Shown here: positions 36,524 through 49,700 of the stretch, piece after piece
Layout of the letters: every line of letters starts with the position of its first letter
How positions within the stretch are numbered: the first letter of the stretch is position 1
Origin: JANSWY01 sp965243755
Lineage (GTDB): Bacteria; Bacteroidota; Bacteroidia; Cytophagales; Cyclobacteriaceae
Direction of reading: 5' to 3'
Assembly (NCBI GenBank): GCA_965243755.1
Contig: CBDEVW010000006.1
Coordinates: 620,001 to 684,000 of the forward strand
Length of the DNA: 64,000 nucleotides
The notes under the pieces: generated by a model
The model's input: only the letters and a program-made list of their open reading frames with translations
Database searches by the model: none
Told to the model about the DNA's origin: nothing
Program-made: the position numbers and the translations under genes

Positions 36524-37444
36524 TTAAAAATATACAGGACATTGGGGATCCTTTTTAGCATTCCGGATTTTGATCCTGTAATTCACCAAAATTTCGTGAG
36601 ATCCAGGGGAGTATGCATTGATTGAGGATGTTTCGGTTTCATAGGCATATCCGGCTCTCAGGTTATCGTTCAGGATCAATTGAAATACAAAGGTTAGTGC
36701 ATTGCTGCTCCTGTAACTTACCCCTGCATAAGCTACACTTTCAAAAATGAGATTGAAATTAAGGTCAAACTGTGGTTTTTCATTTTCCTGAAAACGCAGT
36801 AGTACTGAGGGGTTCAGTTTTACTAATCTTGATAGTGACAGGACACCTCCGGCGTTACCGTAGTAATACCTGGATTCTCTGGCATCACTTTCATCTACAT
36901 TAGAGATTTTATTTTCGATTATATAGGGGACAGACAGGCCTACAAAAAACTTTCTGTTGGCAAGGTACACACCGGTTCCGAAATTTGGGGTCATTTTACT
37001 TTCTATTCCTGAAAGTAGAGGATCATCCAAATTAAATAAGTCCAACCTTCCAAAATCTATCTCACGATTATCAAATCCACCTTGGATTCCCATGGCAAGT
37101 ATTGCTCCACTCATTCTGATTTTATAAGCGTAGCTACCATAAAAACCAGTTTGGGCGGTTACACCAAGTTGATCTCTATACGCTGCAATTCCAACACCAA
37201 TTCTGTTCTTTTTGAATGAACTGTGAGCTGTCAACGATTGCAAAGTAGGAGCTTCATCAATGTTAACCCATTGATCACGGTGAACAAATGTTGCGCTGAA
37301 AAGATTGAGGCTACCGGCATATGCAGGGTTGATCAACAACCCATTGAACATATAAGTGCCTGTAATAGGTCTTTGCTGGGCGTATACAACCTGCCCAGCA
37401 AAGAATATTGCCATTATTATTACTAATACCCTGTTTATGTGCAT
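36524..37444 (-). CDS. Type IX secretion PorP/SprF-family outer-membrane protein
   Basis: A 306-residue beta-barrel protein. A signal peptide (about 1-22, ending VVYAQQ) precedes the family opening RPITGTYMFNGLLINPAYAGS, then FVHRDQWVNIDEAPTLQSLTAHSSFKKNRIGVG and alternating strands to the C-terminus. In Flavobacterium the relative SprF is required for secretion of the giant adhesin SprB, and PorP/SprF proteins pair with type B sorting domains. Here the gene lies 13 bases downstream of the giant adhesin gene on the same strand, so it is very probably the dedicated outer-membrane partner of that protein and cotranscribed with it. Confidence 0.94.
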   Translation of the reverse strand: MHINRVLVIIMAIFFAGQVVYAQQRPITGTYMFNGLLINPAYAGSLNLFSATFVHRDQWVNIDEAPTLQSLTAHSSFKKNRIGVGIAAYRDQLGVTAQTGFYGSYAYKIRMSGAILAMGIQGGFDNREIDFGRLDLFNLDDPLLSGIESKMTPNFGTGVYLANRKFFVGLSVPYIIENKISNVDESDARESRYYYGNAGGVLSLSRLVKLNPSVLLRFQENEKPQFDLNFNLIFESVAYAGVSYRSSNALTFVFQLILNDNLRAGYAYETETSSINAYSPGSHEILVNYRIKIRNAKKDPQCPVYF

Positions 37445-37457
37445 AACAATTTAATCG

Positions 37458-37740
37458 CTATCTAACAAGCTGTAGGAATCCCTGAACGTTTCTACTTCCG
37501 TCTCCTTTAGTAATCACGTAGTAATAGGTTCCTTCAGGTAATCGATTATTTCCGAGGTTTAAGCCCACGTTGCTGTATCCCTCAAATTTAACAGTATTGT
37601 TATCATATCCTTCAACTTCGTACACTTTTGCTCCTGCTCTGTTAAATATCTCAACGACGTTGTTCGGGAAATATTCGATACAATCTATTAAGAAAAAGTC
37701 ATTTTTACCATCTCCATTATCAGAAACTCCATTGTAGACT
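37458..37740 (-). other. Gliding-motility-associated type B C-terminal sorting domain
   Basis: The final 94 residues start YNGVSDNGDGKNDFFLI, continue FPNNVVEIFNRAG(A)KVYEV and end LPEGTYYYVI and VQGFLQLVR. This is the CHU_C / gliding motility C-terminal pattern, which directs export by the type IX system and works with a PorP/SprF partner. Confidence 0.93.
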
Positions 37741-40700
37741 ACAATATTGGTTCCGATTGTGAAGTAAGCTACTGCATAACAACCACTTTCAGCTTCATAA
37801 TAAACCGCGTGATTACCAGGATGTGCATTTGTCCAGGCAATGTTGCCTCTATTGTTTGCTGCGTCATGGTTTGTTTTTGCATAATCAATCATTGATTGAG
37901 TTACTCCTCCATTTTCAACATCACTGAACCAAAGAACGTCTGTCGCAGAAATCGCATTGGCCACCGTAATGAATGCCTGACCACTGTGTAGTTCTGACTG
38001 AGCTGTTGACTCGCTTCTTACGCATGAGCTAGTCACCACCTGAACGGATATTTCTGGTTCAATAGGATCAAAGAATATCCTGATTGATGCTGGCTGAGAT
38101 ACACAACCAGTAGCTATGTCAGTAGCAATTACCTGGTAGGTGGTAGTATCCAATCCGCCAATTGATGCTCCTGTATGGATCACGTTATTTGGATCATCAG
38201 CTCTTGACCATTCGAAGATATAGTTATCTGTATCTCCACCAATAGAGGCTCTTGCCTGACCATTTGGTTCACTACAATATGTTCTGTTGGCTATCAGAGA
38301 AACACTAGGCAGAGGAGGGTCTACCGATTCGTCCTCAATGGTAAACAATTCCTCGGTTTGACATCCTGTAATTAAGTCAGTACCAATTATCGCATAGTTT
38401 CCAGCGGCTAAAGTATCAACCCTCAGCCCTGTGTAGAATGGCGTAACACCCGTCGTTGTGGTTCCAACATACCAGTCAAATCTATACCTTGATGGGGCAC
38501 CAGATGAACTGGACACTGTGGCGATACCATTTGGTCTGGTCACATCACAATTGGTCATGCCAGATACAATGTTTATATCTACAGCAGGTCTCTGAGTCAT
38601 ATCTTCAACTTCTACTGCAATTACTTCTGATCTACAGAATGAATCTACTGTATCTACAACCAGTACATAATATGTTCCGGCATCCAGATTCTGAATAAAC
38701 CTTCCAGTCACATCCGCATCTAACGGATCCGGATTGTTTGGCTCGCTAAAGTACCAGGCGTAAGTGTATTGATTAACGTTACGAACCGGATTAATAACAG
38801 CGACACCCACACTACCATTTGGATTAACACAATTGGTATTAGGAGAAGATGACGTACTCAACATGATCGGAGAAGGAATGTCTTCACTTACTCCAAATAT
38901 TTCTTCCGACGTACATCCGGTATTCAAATCAGTTACCACAACCCTGTAGTTAGTAGCTTCCAGACTATCTGCCTGAGCACTATTGGCTTCTACCAGGTTT
39001 CCACTCATATCATACCAGTCAAATTGATATTGAGACTGATCTGATGGAACATTAGCTCCAGCTGTAAGCGTTCCATTTGGAATGCCAGGGTCACAATTAG
39101 TTTGTGGTGTGAATGCCGTCAAGCTAATGGTAGGTGGATTAGTTTGATCTTCAAGCTCTAATTCAAATGTACCAGTGAAACATGCGGTAGTATTGTTCTG
39201 TCCGATGACAAAGTATATGCCCGCTGACAGACTATCCATCACACCGTCTGTAACCGTTTGGATTGGCGCAGCTCCAGAACTTGGATCTGTCTCATACAGA
39301 TAATATGTGTAATCTGTGATGCTTCCAAAGGAAACTGAAGCCACAGTAATTGAACCATCCAATGGGTTACAGGTTGTAACATTGGTTGCTGTTAGCTCCA
39401 TATCCGGAGTTTGATCAGACTGAGGAATATCAATAATCTGAGTGATAGAGCAACCAGTGGTAGTATTTCTGACATATGCTGTGTATGTTCCAGCGGCTAA
39501 GCCAGTTGCAGTGGATGCAAAACTTACTGTATCATTCACTGAGTCTATCCATCTGAATACATAGGTAGCATCTGTTAGCTCAGTTTCTCCATCGGCTGTT
39601 GCCGATACTTCACCTGTATTGCTTCCTCCTGTACAAACTGAATCAGCCTGAACAAGATTTACAAGTAATTCCGGAAGTATTGGAGTATCATCCACAATGA
39701 AGTCAAATGCTGCAGAAGTACAGTTATCGTCATTTTTCAGTACTTCCACTGAATAATCACCTGCTGTTAATCCACTGATGCTCGACATTGTTTCTCCAGC
39801 AATGATAGAAGCTCCCTGATACCATGTAAATGTGTAGTCAGCGTTATAAGTTGCAGGGTCAACATTAGTTCCATTGTAGGAAATTGTTGTTACCTCAGCG
39901 CTTCCATTGCCGATACAATCAGTTTGAGAAACGATATTCACATCCTCAATGATAGGAAGAATTTGCTCGTTGAATAACTCAACCTGTTGTTCATTGGTAC
40001 AACCTGTAGTTGTTTCTGTAACGACCACTGTGTAGATACCCTCATCCTGGTTAGTAATCTCATTGGTATTACCACCATCTCCATTTGCAACTGCTGGCGA
40101 AGAAGTATTAGCTCCGTCATACCACTGGAAGCTGTAGTTTCCAAATTCAGCATCTCCACTGGAGTATCCGTCAACTGAGGTGACAGTTAATGTACCATTG
40201 GAAGTAATTCCACATCCAATGTTAGCCACCTGATCAAAAGTCAATTCAGGAATCATTGTGCTATCAGGAACAACAACATTCAATACTGCGCTTGCACACT
40301 CACTGGCAATATTAGTTGCTACGATGAAGTACTCACCTGCATCCAGGTTTGAAGCAGTTATACCGGTTGCTCCTACGAATGGAGAGCCTGTAATTTCGTT
40401 TCCATCTACACTGTCCATTCTGATGACCACACTATAATCCGCAAGTGTACCAGGAGAGATGTCAGAATCGGTAATCACGATCTCACCATTTCCGGTACCA
40501 GCGGTACAAATTCTATCTTCAGTGATCTGAGCGTCTGGAATTGACACCACTGGTACATCGTATCCATTGTCAAGTATGTAAGACTGAACAGTTTCACAAC
40601 CAGTGTCATTGTCAGTAACTCTTACTGTATATGTTCCACCTGTTAAATTCTCAAGAATATTGGCATTCACAGGAACTCCAGAGTCAGTGCCATTATCAGC

Positions 40701-43700
40701 ATGAGCGGTAGAGGTGTCGTCTCCATCAAACCATTCGAAGGTGTACCCTCCGGTAGCAGTACTTCCATTAGTTTGTGCTGAGATAGAAATACTTCCATCA
40801 GGGTTTGTACAATTCATGTTTTCAGAAGATGCGGTCACCGTGATTGCAGGGTATGCTAAATCTTCACCGATCACTACCGGTACAAAGTCTGAAGTACAAT
40901 TGTAAGTCTGGTCATAAGCAGTGACATAGTATGTGCCTGCTGCAAGGTTAGAGGGCTCAGATCCCATGGTAAAGGTACCAATCGAAGTAAATGAGTCATC
41001 GTAGTAAGTCAACATGTAAGTAGATGCTACTACCGAACCTAACCTTGTTGAAGTAGGTGCATTCACTGTGAATGATCCATTGTCTGAGGTACAGTTAGTG
41101 TCATCAGTCGTTGATGCGATGGTGATCTGTACCAAAACGTTACTGTTCTGCAGATCATAAGTGGCTACACCTATACAACCATCAGAGTTACCAGTAGGCC
41201 CCTGATCTTCTACAAGTACATAGTATTTACCTGAAGCCAAACCAGAAATTGTTGCGGTGGTTACATTGGTTGGGTTAGAACCATTACCCAGATCCTGACC
41301 ATCAGCAGCGATTAAAGTACCAGTGTTTGGTTCTCCAAAGTACCAGGCGTAGGTATATGTACCACCGTCATCATTTCCAATCGTTGCTGTAAGTACACCA
41401 TCGGCATCAAATGTACCCAGTGAAGGATCACATATCGTGTTATTGGTAGCACTTATAGAAACTTCAGGAAGTGATGAGGTTTCCAGGATCTCAAACTGTA
41501 TAGCTGCTGAAGTACAACCAGGTGCAATAGCACTTGCTGCATCATACGTAGCAGTTACATAGTAAATACCAGGACTCAATGCAGTGAAGTTAGGATCACC
41601 TGTCTGCGTAGTAACAACACTGGTTAACTCAGCATCATCATATAATGTGTAGGTGATGTCTCCATCATCAAGGAAACCTGTTCCTCCTGTACCAGTGATA
41701 GTGCTGGCACCATCTTCATTGGAAGTATAAGTCAATTCAGTAATTGAAATATCACCATTATCCGGGGTACAATCCGAAACATTGTTGGATGCACTTCCAC
41801 TAATTGTTAAGATATAAGGATCATCCTCTACTTCAACAATAATTTGGTCGACACATCCTATTCCATCAGCTGCAGTACCTTGTGCAGTCACCACGATTGT
41901 GTAGAAATTAGCATCAAGGTTTGTTGCAGATGTTACATTAACTCCGCCCTGGAAGTTTGTGCCGGTTGTTCCTGCTCCTTCATACCACTGGAAGCTGTAA
42001 TTGTTCTCATCGGTATCAGGGGCTGTTATTTCTACAGTGATTGCTCCGTTTCCACCTGAACAGTAATTATCATCATTTAGTACAGTAACATTGATAGTAG
42101 GCTCAGTACCTTCCTGTCCAACAACTACCTGATAAGTACCAGATACACAACCAGTAGTTTCGTCTGTAATGACGATATCATATGTGTCTGGCTCTAACCC
42201 TGAGATTGTTTCAGGATCAGTTGATAAGGCCAGAGCAGCATTGTCATTGGTATTGGTGTTTACACCGTTTATCGAGATCGTGTAGTCTGTAATTGCTGCA
42301 CCATTACCTGATATATCTGCCAGATCAATGACGATCGAGCCGTTCGCAGGGGAAGTACAATCAGTTGCAGGATTTGCGGTCACATTGGCAACATCCAGTG
42401 TCACGTCGGTGAAGTTAGATGTCAATGTAATTTCACCTAATACGGTACATCCAAGGTTTCCAGTTGTATTGTCGGTCACCTGCACCCAGTAAGTGCCTTC
42501 AGAAAGATTAGAGATCACTGAAGTTCTGGTACCAGACTCATCAATCGATACAGTAGAGTTATTCAATACGTCAGTATCATTGATAGGAGTGGAGGTATCA
42601 CCAGTTGCCCCTAAGTACCATTGGAAATCATAGTTATCATCGGCATCACCAATAACAGTGGCAGTTAACTGACCATTTGCTTCCAATGCTCCAAATGAAG
42701 GATCACAAATCGTATTAGCAGCATCCTGAACTATAGCGATAGTTGGATTATCGGCATCATCTGCAATGACAATCTGCAGTCCTGGAGACGAGCAACCAGG
42801 AGCAATTGTACCACCGGTAAACTCAGCAACAGCATAATAGGTGCCAGGGCTTAGGTTTGTGAAATTAGGATTACCTGATTGAGGACCAACCGCAACGGTT
42901 GTCAAAGCTGCATTACTATATAATGTGTAGTCAATATCAGCATCATTCAATCCAGCACCTGAAATTGTAGTGGCACCATCTTCTGCAGAAGAATAAGTCA
43001 ATTCAGTAATTGAAATATCACCGTTATCAGGAGTACAATCAGAAACGTCCGTTGAGGTGTTGTTGCTAATTGTGAGTGAATACGGATCATCTTCTACTTC
43101 AACGATGATTTGATCGATACATCCAACTCCGTCTGCAGCAGTTCCTTGCGCTGTGACCACAATGGTATAGAAGTTCGCCTCCAGATTGGTTGCAGAGGTA
43201 ACATTAACTCCACCCTGGAAGTTAGTGCCACCAGTACCAGAACCTTCATACCACTGGAAGTCATAATTATTCTCATCAGTATCAGGAGCTGTTATTTCAA
43301 CAGTAATTGCTCCGTTTCCACCTGTACAGTAATTGTCATCATTTAGTACTGTTACATTGATGACTGGCTCAGTACCATCCTGACCAACAACCACTTGATA
43401 TGTACCAGATACACAACCTGTAGTTTCGTCTGTAATGACAATATCATAAGTATCAGGCTCTAACCCTGAGATTGTTTCAGGATCAGTTGATAAAGCCAGA
43501 GCAGCATTGTCATTGGTATTGGTATTTACACCGTCAATTGAGATGGTGTAATCTGTGATCGCAGCACCATTACCTGAGATATCAGCCAGGTCAATTACAA
43601 TTGAACCATTGGCAGGAGCTGTACAATCTGTTGCAGGGTTTGCAGTTACATTGGCAACATCCAGCGTCACATCAGTGAAGTTTGAAGTCAATGTAATTTC

Positions 43701-46700
43701 ACCTGATACAGTACAGTTCAGGTTACCAGTAGTGTTGTCAGTTACCTGCACCCAGTAAGTACCTTCAGAAAGGTTAGAGATCACTGATGTTCTGGTACCA
43801 GACTCATCAATTGATACAGTAGAGTTATTCAACACGTCAGTATCATTGATAGGCGTAGAGGTATCACCAGTTGCTCCTAAGTACCATTGGAAATCATAGT
43901 TATCATCAGCATCACCAGTTACTGTAGCGGTCAGCTGACCGTCAGCTTCCAATGCTCCGAATGAAGGATCGCAAATGGTGTTAGCAGCATTCTGAACGAT
44001 AGCTACAGTAGGATTATCAGCATCATCCGCAATGATGATTTGTAACCCAGGAGAACTACAACCAGGGGCGATAGTACCGCCAGTAAACTCAGCCACTGCA
44101 TAGTAAGTGCCAGGACTCAGGTTGGTGAAGTTAGGGTTGCCCGTCTGAGGTCCAGCAGCTACAGTAGTTAGCGCTGCATTGCTATATAGAGTATAATCGA
44201 TATCTGCATCAGTTAACCCAGCGCCAGAAATTGTAGTGGCACCATCTTCTGCAGAGGTATAAGTCAATTCGGTGATAGAAATGTCCCCGTTATCCGGTGT
44301 ACAGTCAGACACATCATTAGAAGTATTGTTTGAGATGGTCAGTGTATAAGGATCATCTAATACTTCCACTACGATCTGATCCACACAACCCACACCATCA
44401 GCAGCACCACCTTGCGCAGTTACCACAATGGTATAGATACCAGCTTCTACATTAGATGCTTCATCTCCACCTGCACCAGCACCGTCAACACCGGCGGTTG
44501 GTCCGTTACCAGGAGATCCTTCAGCAACAGTCCAAGGGTTGGTAGTACCGTTACCCTGATACCAGTCGAAGGTGTAGTTTGCTTCGTCAGTATCCGGAGC
44601 AGTCACTTCAATTCTGATCGCACCATTGCCACCGGTACAGAAGTTGTCATCATTCACCACAATGGCATTCAATGTAGGCTCAGTACCATCCTGACCAACA
44701 ACTATCTGGAAGTTATCAGAAACACAACCAGTAGTTTCATCAGTGATTACTATGTTGTAAGTATCTGGCTCAAGTCCTGCGATCGTCTCAGGATCAGTTG
44801 ATAATGCCAGAGCGGCATTGTCATTGGTATTGGTATTAACACCGTCAATTGAGATGGTGTAATCTGTGATTGCAGCACCATTACCTGAGATATCAGCCAG
44901 GTCAATTACAATTGAACCATTAGCAGGAGCTGTACAATCTGTTGCAGGGTTTGCGGTTACATTGGCTACATCCAGTGTCACATCAGTGAAATTGGAAGTC
45001 AATGTAATTTCTCCCGATACAGTACAGTTCAGGTTACCAGTGGTATTGTCCGTTACCTGTACCCAGTAAGTACCTTCAGAAAGGTTAGAGATCACTGAGG
45101 TTCTGGTACCAGACTCATCAATTGATACAGTAGAGTTATTCAACACGTCAGTATCATTGATAGGCGTGGAGGTATCACCAGTTGCCCCTAAGTACCATTG
45201 GAAATCATAGTTATCATCGGCATCACCTGTCACTGTAGCGGTCAGTTGACCGTCAGCTTCCAATGCTCCGAATGAAGGATCGCAAATGGTGTTAGCAGCA
45301 TTCTGAACGATAGCTACAGTAGGATTATCAGCATCATCCGCAATGATGATTTGTAATCCAGGAGAGCTACAACCAGGGGCGATAGTACCACCAGTAAACT
45401 CAGCCACTGCATAGTAAGTGCCAGGACTCAGGTTGGTGAAGTTAGGGTTACCAGTCTGAGGTCCAGCAGCTACAGTAGTTAGCGCAGCATTGCTATATAA
45501 TGTATAATCGATATCTGCATCAGTTAACCCAGCGCCAGAAATTGTAGTGGCACCATCTTCAGCAGAGGTATAAGTCAATTCAGTGATAGAGATGTCTCCA
45601 TTATCTGGTGTACAGTCAGACACATCAGTTGAAGTATTGTTTGAGATGGTCAATGTATAAGGATCATCTAATACTTCCACTACGATCTGATCCACACAAC
45701 CAACACCATCAGCAGCACCACCTTGCGCAGTTACTACAATGGTATAGATACCAGCTTCCACATTAGAGGCTTCATCTCCACCTGCACCAGCACCGTCAAC
45801 ACCGGCGGTTGGTCCGTTACCAGGAGAGCCTTCAGCAACAGTCCAAGGGTTGGTTGTACCATTACCCTGATACCAGTCGAAGGTATAGTTTGCTTCGTCA
45901 GTATCCGGAGCAGTCACTTCAATTCTAATGGCACCATTGCCACCGGTACAGAAGTTGTCATCATTTACCACAATGGCATTCAATGTAGGCTCAGTACCAT
46001 CCTGACCAACAACTACCTGGTAGTTATCAGATACACAACCAGTAGTTTCATCTGTGATTACAATGTTGTATGTATCAGGAGCCAGGTTTGATATGATCAA
46101 TGGATCTGTAGCAGCAGCCGGGGTGTAAGTAGCATCATCGGCTGAAGTAGCTACACCTGTAATGTCTACAGTGTAATCACCAAAGTTAGCGCCGTTACCA
46201 GATACATCAGCCAGGTCAATTACAATAGAACCATTATCTGGAGCTGTACAATCTGTTGCAGGGTTTGCAGTTACATTGGCTACATCCAGTGTCACATCAG
46301 TGAAGTTGGAAGTCAATGTAATTTCACCTGATACAGTACAGTTCAGATTACCAGTAGTGTTGTCAGTTACCTGCACCCAGTAAGTACCTTCAGAAAGGTT
46401 AGAGATCACTGAAGTTCTGGTACCAGACTCATCAATTGATACAGTAGAGTTATTCAACACGTCAGTATCATTGATAGGCGTAGAGGTATCACCAGTTGCT
46501 CCTAAGTACCATTGGAAATCATAGTTATCATCAGCATCACCAGTTACTGTAGCGGTCAGTTGACCGTCAGCTTCCAATGCTCCGAATGAAGGATCGCAAA
46601 TGGTGTTAGCAGCATTCTGAACGATTGCTACAGTAGGATTATCAGCATCATCCGCAATGATGATTTGTAATCCAGGAGAGCTACAACCAGGGGCGATAGT

Positions 46701-49700
46701 ACCACCAGTAAACTCAGCCACTGCATAGTAAGTGCCAGGACTCAGGTTGGTGAAGTTAGGGTTACCAGTCTGAGGTCCAGCAGCTACAGTAGTTAGCGCA
46801 GCATTGCTATATAATGTATAGTCGATATCTGCATCAGTTAACCCAGCGCCAGAAATTGTAGTGGCACCATCTTCAGCAGAGGTATAAGTCAATTCAGTGA
46901 TAGAGATGTCTCCGTTATCTGGCGTACAGTCAGAAACATCAGTTGAAGTATTGTTTGAGATGGTCAGTGTATAAGGATCATCTAATACTTCTACTACAAT
47001 CTGATCCACACAACCAACACCATCCGCAGCACCACCTTGAGCAGTTACCACAATGGTATAGATACCAGCTTCCACATTAGAGGCTTCATCTCCACCTGCA
47101 CCAGCACCGTCAACACCGGCGGTTGGTCCGTTACCAGGAGAGCCTTCAGCAACAGTCCAGGGGTTGGTAGTACCGTTACCCTGATACCAGTCGAAGGTAT
47201 AGTTTGCTTCGTCAGTATCCGGAGCAGTCACTTCAATTCTAATGGCACCATTGCCACCGGTACAGAAGTTGTCATCATTCACTACAATGGCATTCAATGT
47301 AGGCTCAGTACCATCCTGACCAACAACTACCTGGTAGTTATCAGATACACAACCAGTAGTTTCATCAGTGATTACTATGTTGTAAGTATCTGGCTCAAGT
47401 CCTGCGATAGTCTCTGGATCAGTAGATAATGCTAATGCAGCATTGTCAGCAGTATTGGTATTAACTCCATCGATAGAGATAGTGTAATCTGTGATTGCAG
47501 CACCATTACCTGAGATATCAGCCAGGTCGATTACAATTGAACCGTTAGCAGGAGCTGTACAATCTGTTGCAGGGTTTGCAGTTACATTGGCTACATCCAG
47601 TGTCACATCAGTGAAGTTGGAAGTCAATGTAATTTCACCTGATACAGTACAGTTCAGGTTACCAGTAGTATTGTCAGTTACCTGCACCCAGTAAGTACCT
47701 TCAGAAAGGTTAGAGATCACTGATGTTCTGGTACCAGACTCATCAATTGATACAGTAGAGTTATTCAACACGTCAGTATCATTGATAGGAGTGGAGGTAT
47801 CCCCACTAGCCCCTAAGTACCATTGGAAATCATAGTTGTCATCGGCATCACCTGTCACTGTAGCGGTCAGCTGACCGTCAGCTTCCAATGCTCCGAATGA
47901 AGGATCGCAAATGGTGTTAGCAGCATTCTGAACTATTGCTACAGTAGGATTGTCAGCATCATCCGCAATGATGATTTGTAATCCAGGAGAGCTACAACCA
48001 GGGGCGATAGTACCACCAGTAAACTCAGCCACTGCATAGTAAGTGCCAGGACTCAGGTTGGTGAAGTTAGGGTTACCAGTCTGAGGTCCAGCAGCTACAG
48101 TAGTCAGCGCTGCATTGCTATATAGTGTATAATCGATATCTGCATCAGTTAACCCAGCGCCAGAAATTGTAGTGGCACCATCTTCTGCAGAGGTATAAGT
48201 CAATTCGGTGATAGAAATGTCCCCGTTATCTGGTGTACAGTCAGACACATCATTAGAAGTATTGTTGGAGATGGTCAGTGTATAAGGATCATCCAGTACT
48301 TCTACTACGATCTGATCCACACAACCAACACCATCAGCAGCACCACCTTGCGCAGTTACCACAATGGTATAGATACCAGCTTCCACATTAGAGGCTTCAT
48401 CTCCACCTGCACCAGCACCGTCAACACCGGCGGTTGGTCCGTTACCAGGAGAACCTTCAGCGACAGTCCAAGGGTTGGTTGTACCATTACCCTGATACCA
48501 GTCGAAGGTGTAGTTTGCTTCGTCAGTATCCGGAGCAGTCACTTCAATTCTGATCGCACCATTGCCACCAGTACAGAAGTTGTCATCATTCACTACAATG
48601 GCATTCAATGTAGGCTCAGTACCATCCTGACCAACAACCACCTGGTAAGTTCCGGATACACAGCCTGTTGTTTCATCAGTTACAACAATGTCGTAAGTAT
48701 CTGGCTCCAGTCCTGAGATTGTTTCAGGATCAGTTGATAATGCTAATGCAGCATTGTCCGAAGTATTCGTGTTTACACCGTCGATAGAAATAGTGTAGTC
48801 TGTAATTGCAGCACCATTACCTGAAATATCAGCCAGGTCAATTACAATTGAACCGTTGGAAGGTGCCGTACAATCTGTTGCAGGGTTTGCAGTTACGTTG
48901 GCTACATCCAGTGTCACAGGAGTGAAATTGGATGTCAATGTAATTTGCCCTGATACAGTACAGTTCAGGTTACCAGTAGTATTGTCAGTTACCAGCACCC
49001 AGTAAGTACCTTCAGAAAGGTTGGAGATCACTGAAGTTCTTGTACCAGACTCATCAATTGACACGGTAGAATTATTCAACACGTCAGTATCATTGATAGG
49101 GGTGGAGGTATCTCCACTAGCTCCTAAGTACCATTGGAAATCATAATTATCATCGGCATCTCCAGTTACTGTAGCGGTCAGTTGACCGTCAGCTTCCAAT
49201 GCTCCAAATGAAGGATCGCAAATGGTATTTGCAGCATCCTGAACGATAGATACAGTTGGATTATCGGCATCATCTGTAATGGAGAATGCTTGTTGTGCAG
49301 AAGAACAACCAGAAGTAGTGAAATTAATTTGCATTAAATAATTTCCTGGAGAAAGTCCGTCTACAATGTTGTCATTATCACCATCTGTTCCAACCACTGT
49401 AGTTCCATCTGTTTCATAGATGGTAATGTCAAATGTGGTATTCAAGGCTCCTTCTGCCGGATATGTATTGGCATCATCAGCAAATGTGTTGTAAGCCAAT
49501 GCCCCTGTTAACTCAACCTGACCATTGTCTGGAGTACAATCTGTAACATCCGTTGTAGTCAGTGTAAATGAGGTCACATCATAAACATTATCCTGGATAG
49601 ATACAGTGATAAAACTGAAACACCCATTATTTGGATCTGCATTATCAGTCACCTGAAGTGTATAAGTTCCCTCACCAAGGTCAGAAATTTGAGTTTCTGT

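Noticed and set aside
44412..48716. Plus-strand open frames of 120-130 codons recurring every 1.3 kb
   Set aside because: They are mirror images of the array A units on the opposite strand, with Ser/Thr/Ile-rich translations of no family. Recurrence follows from the DNA repeats.
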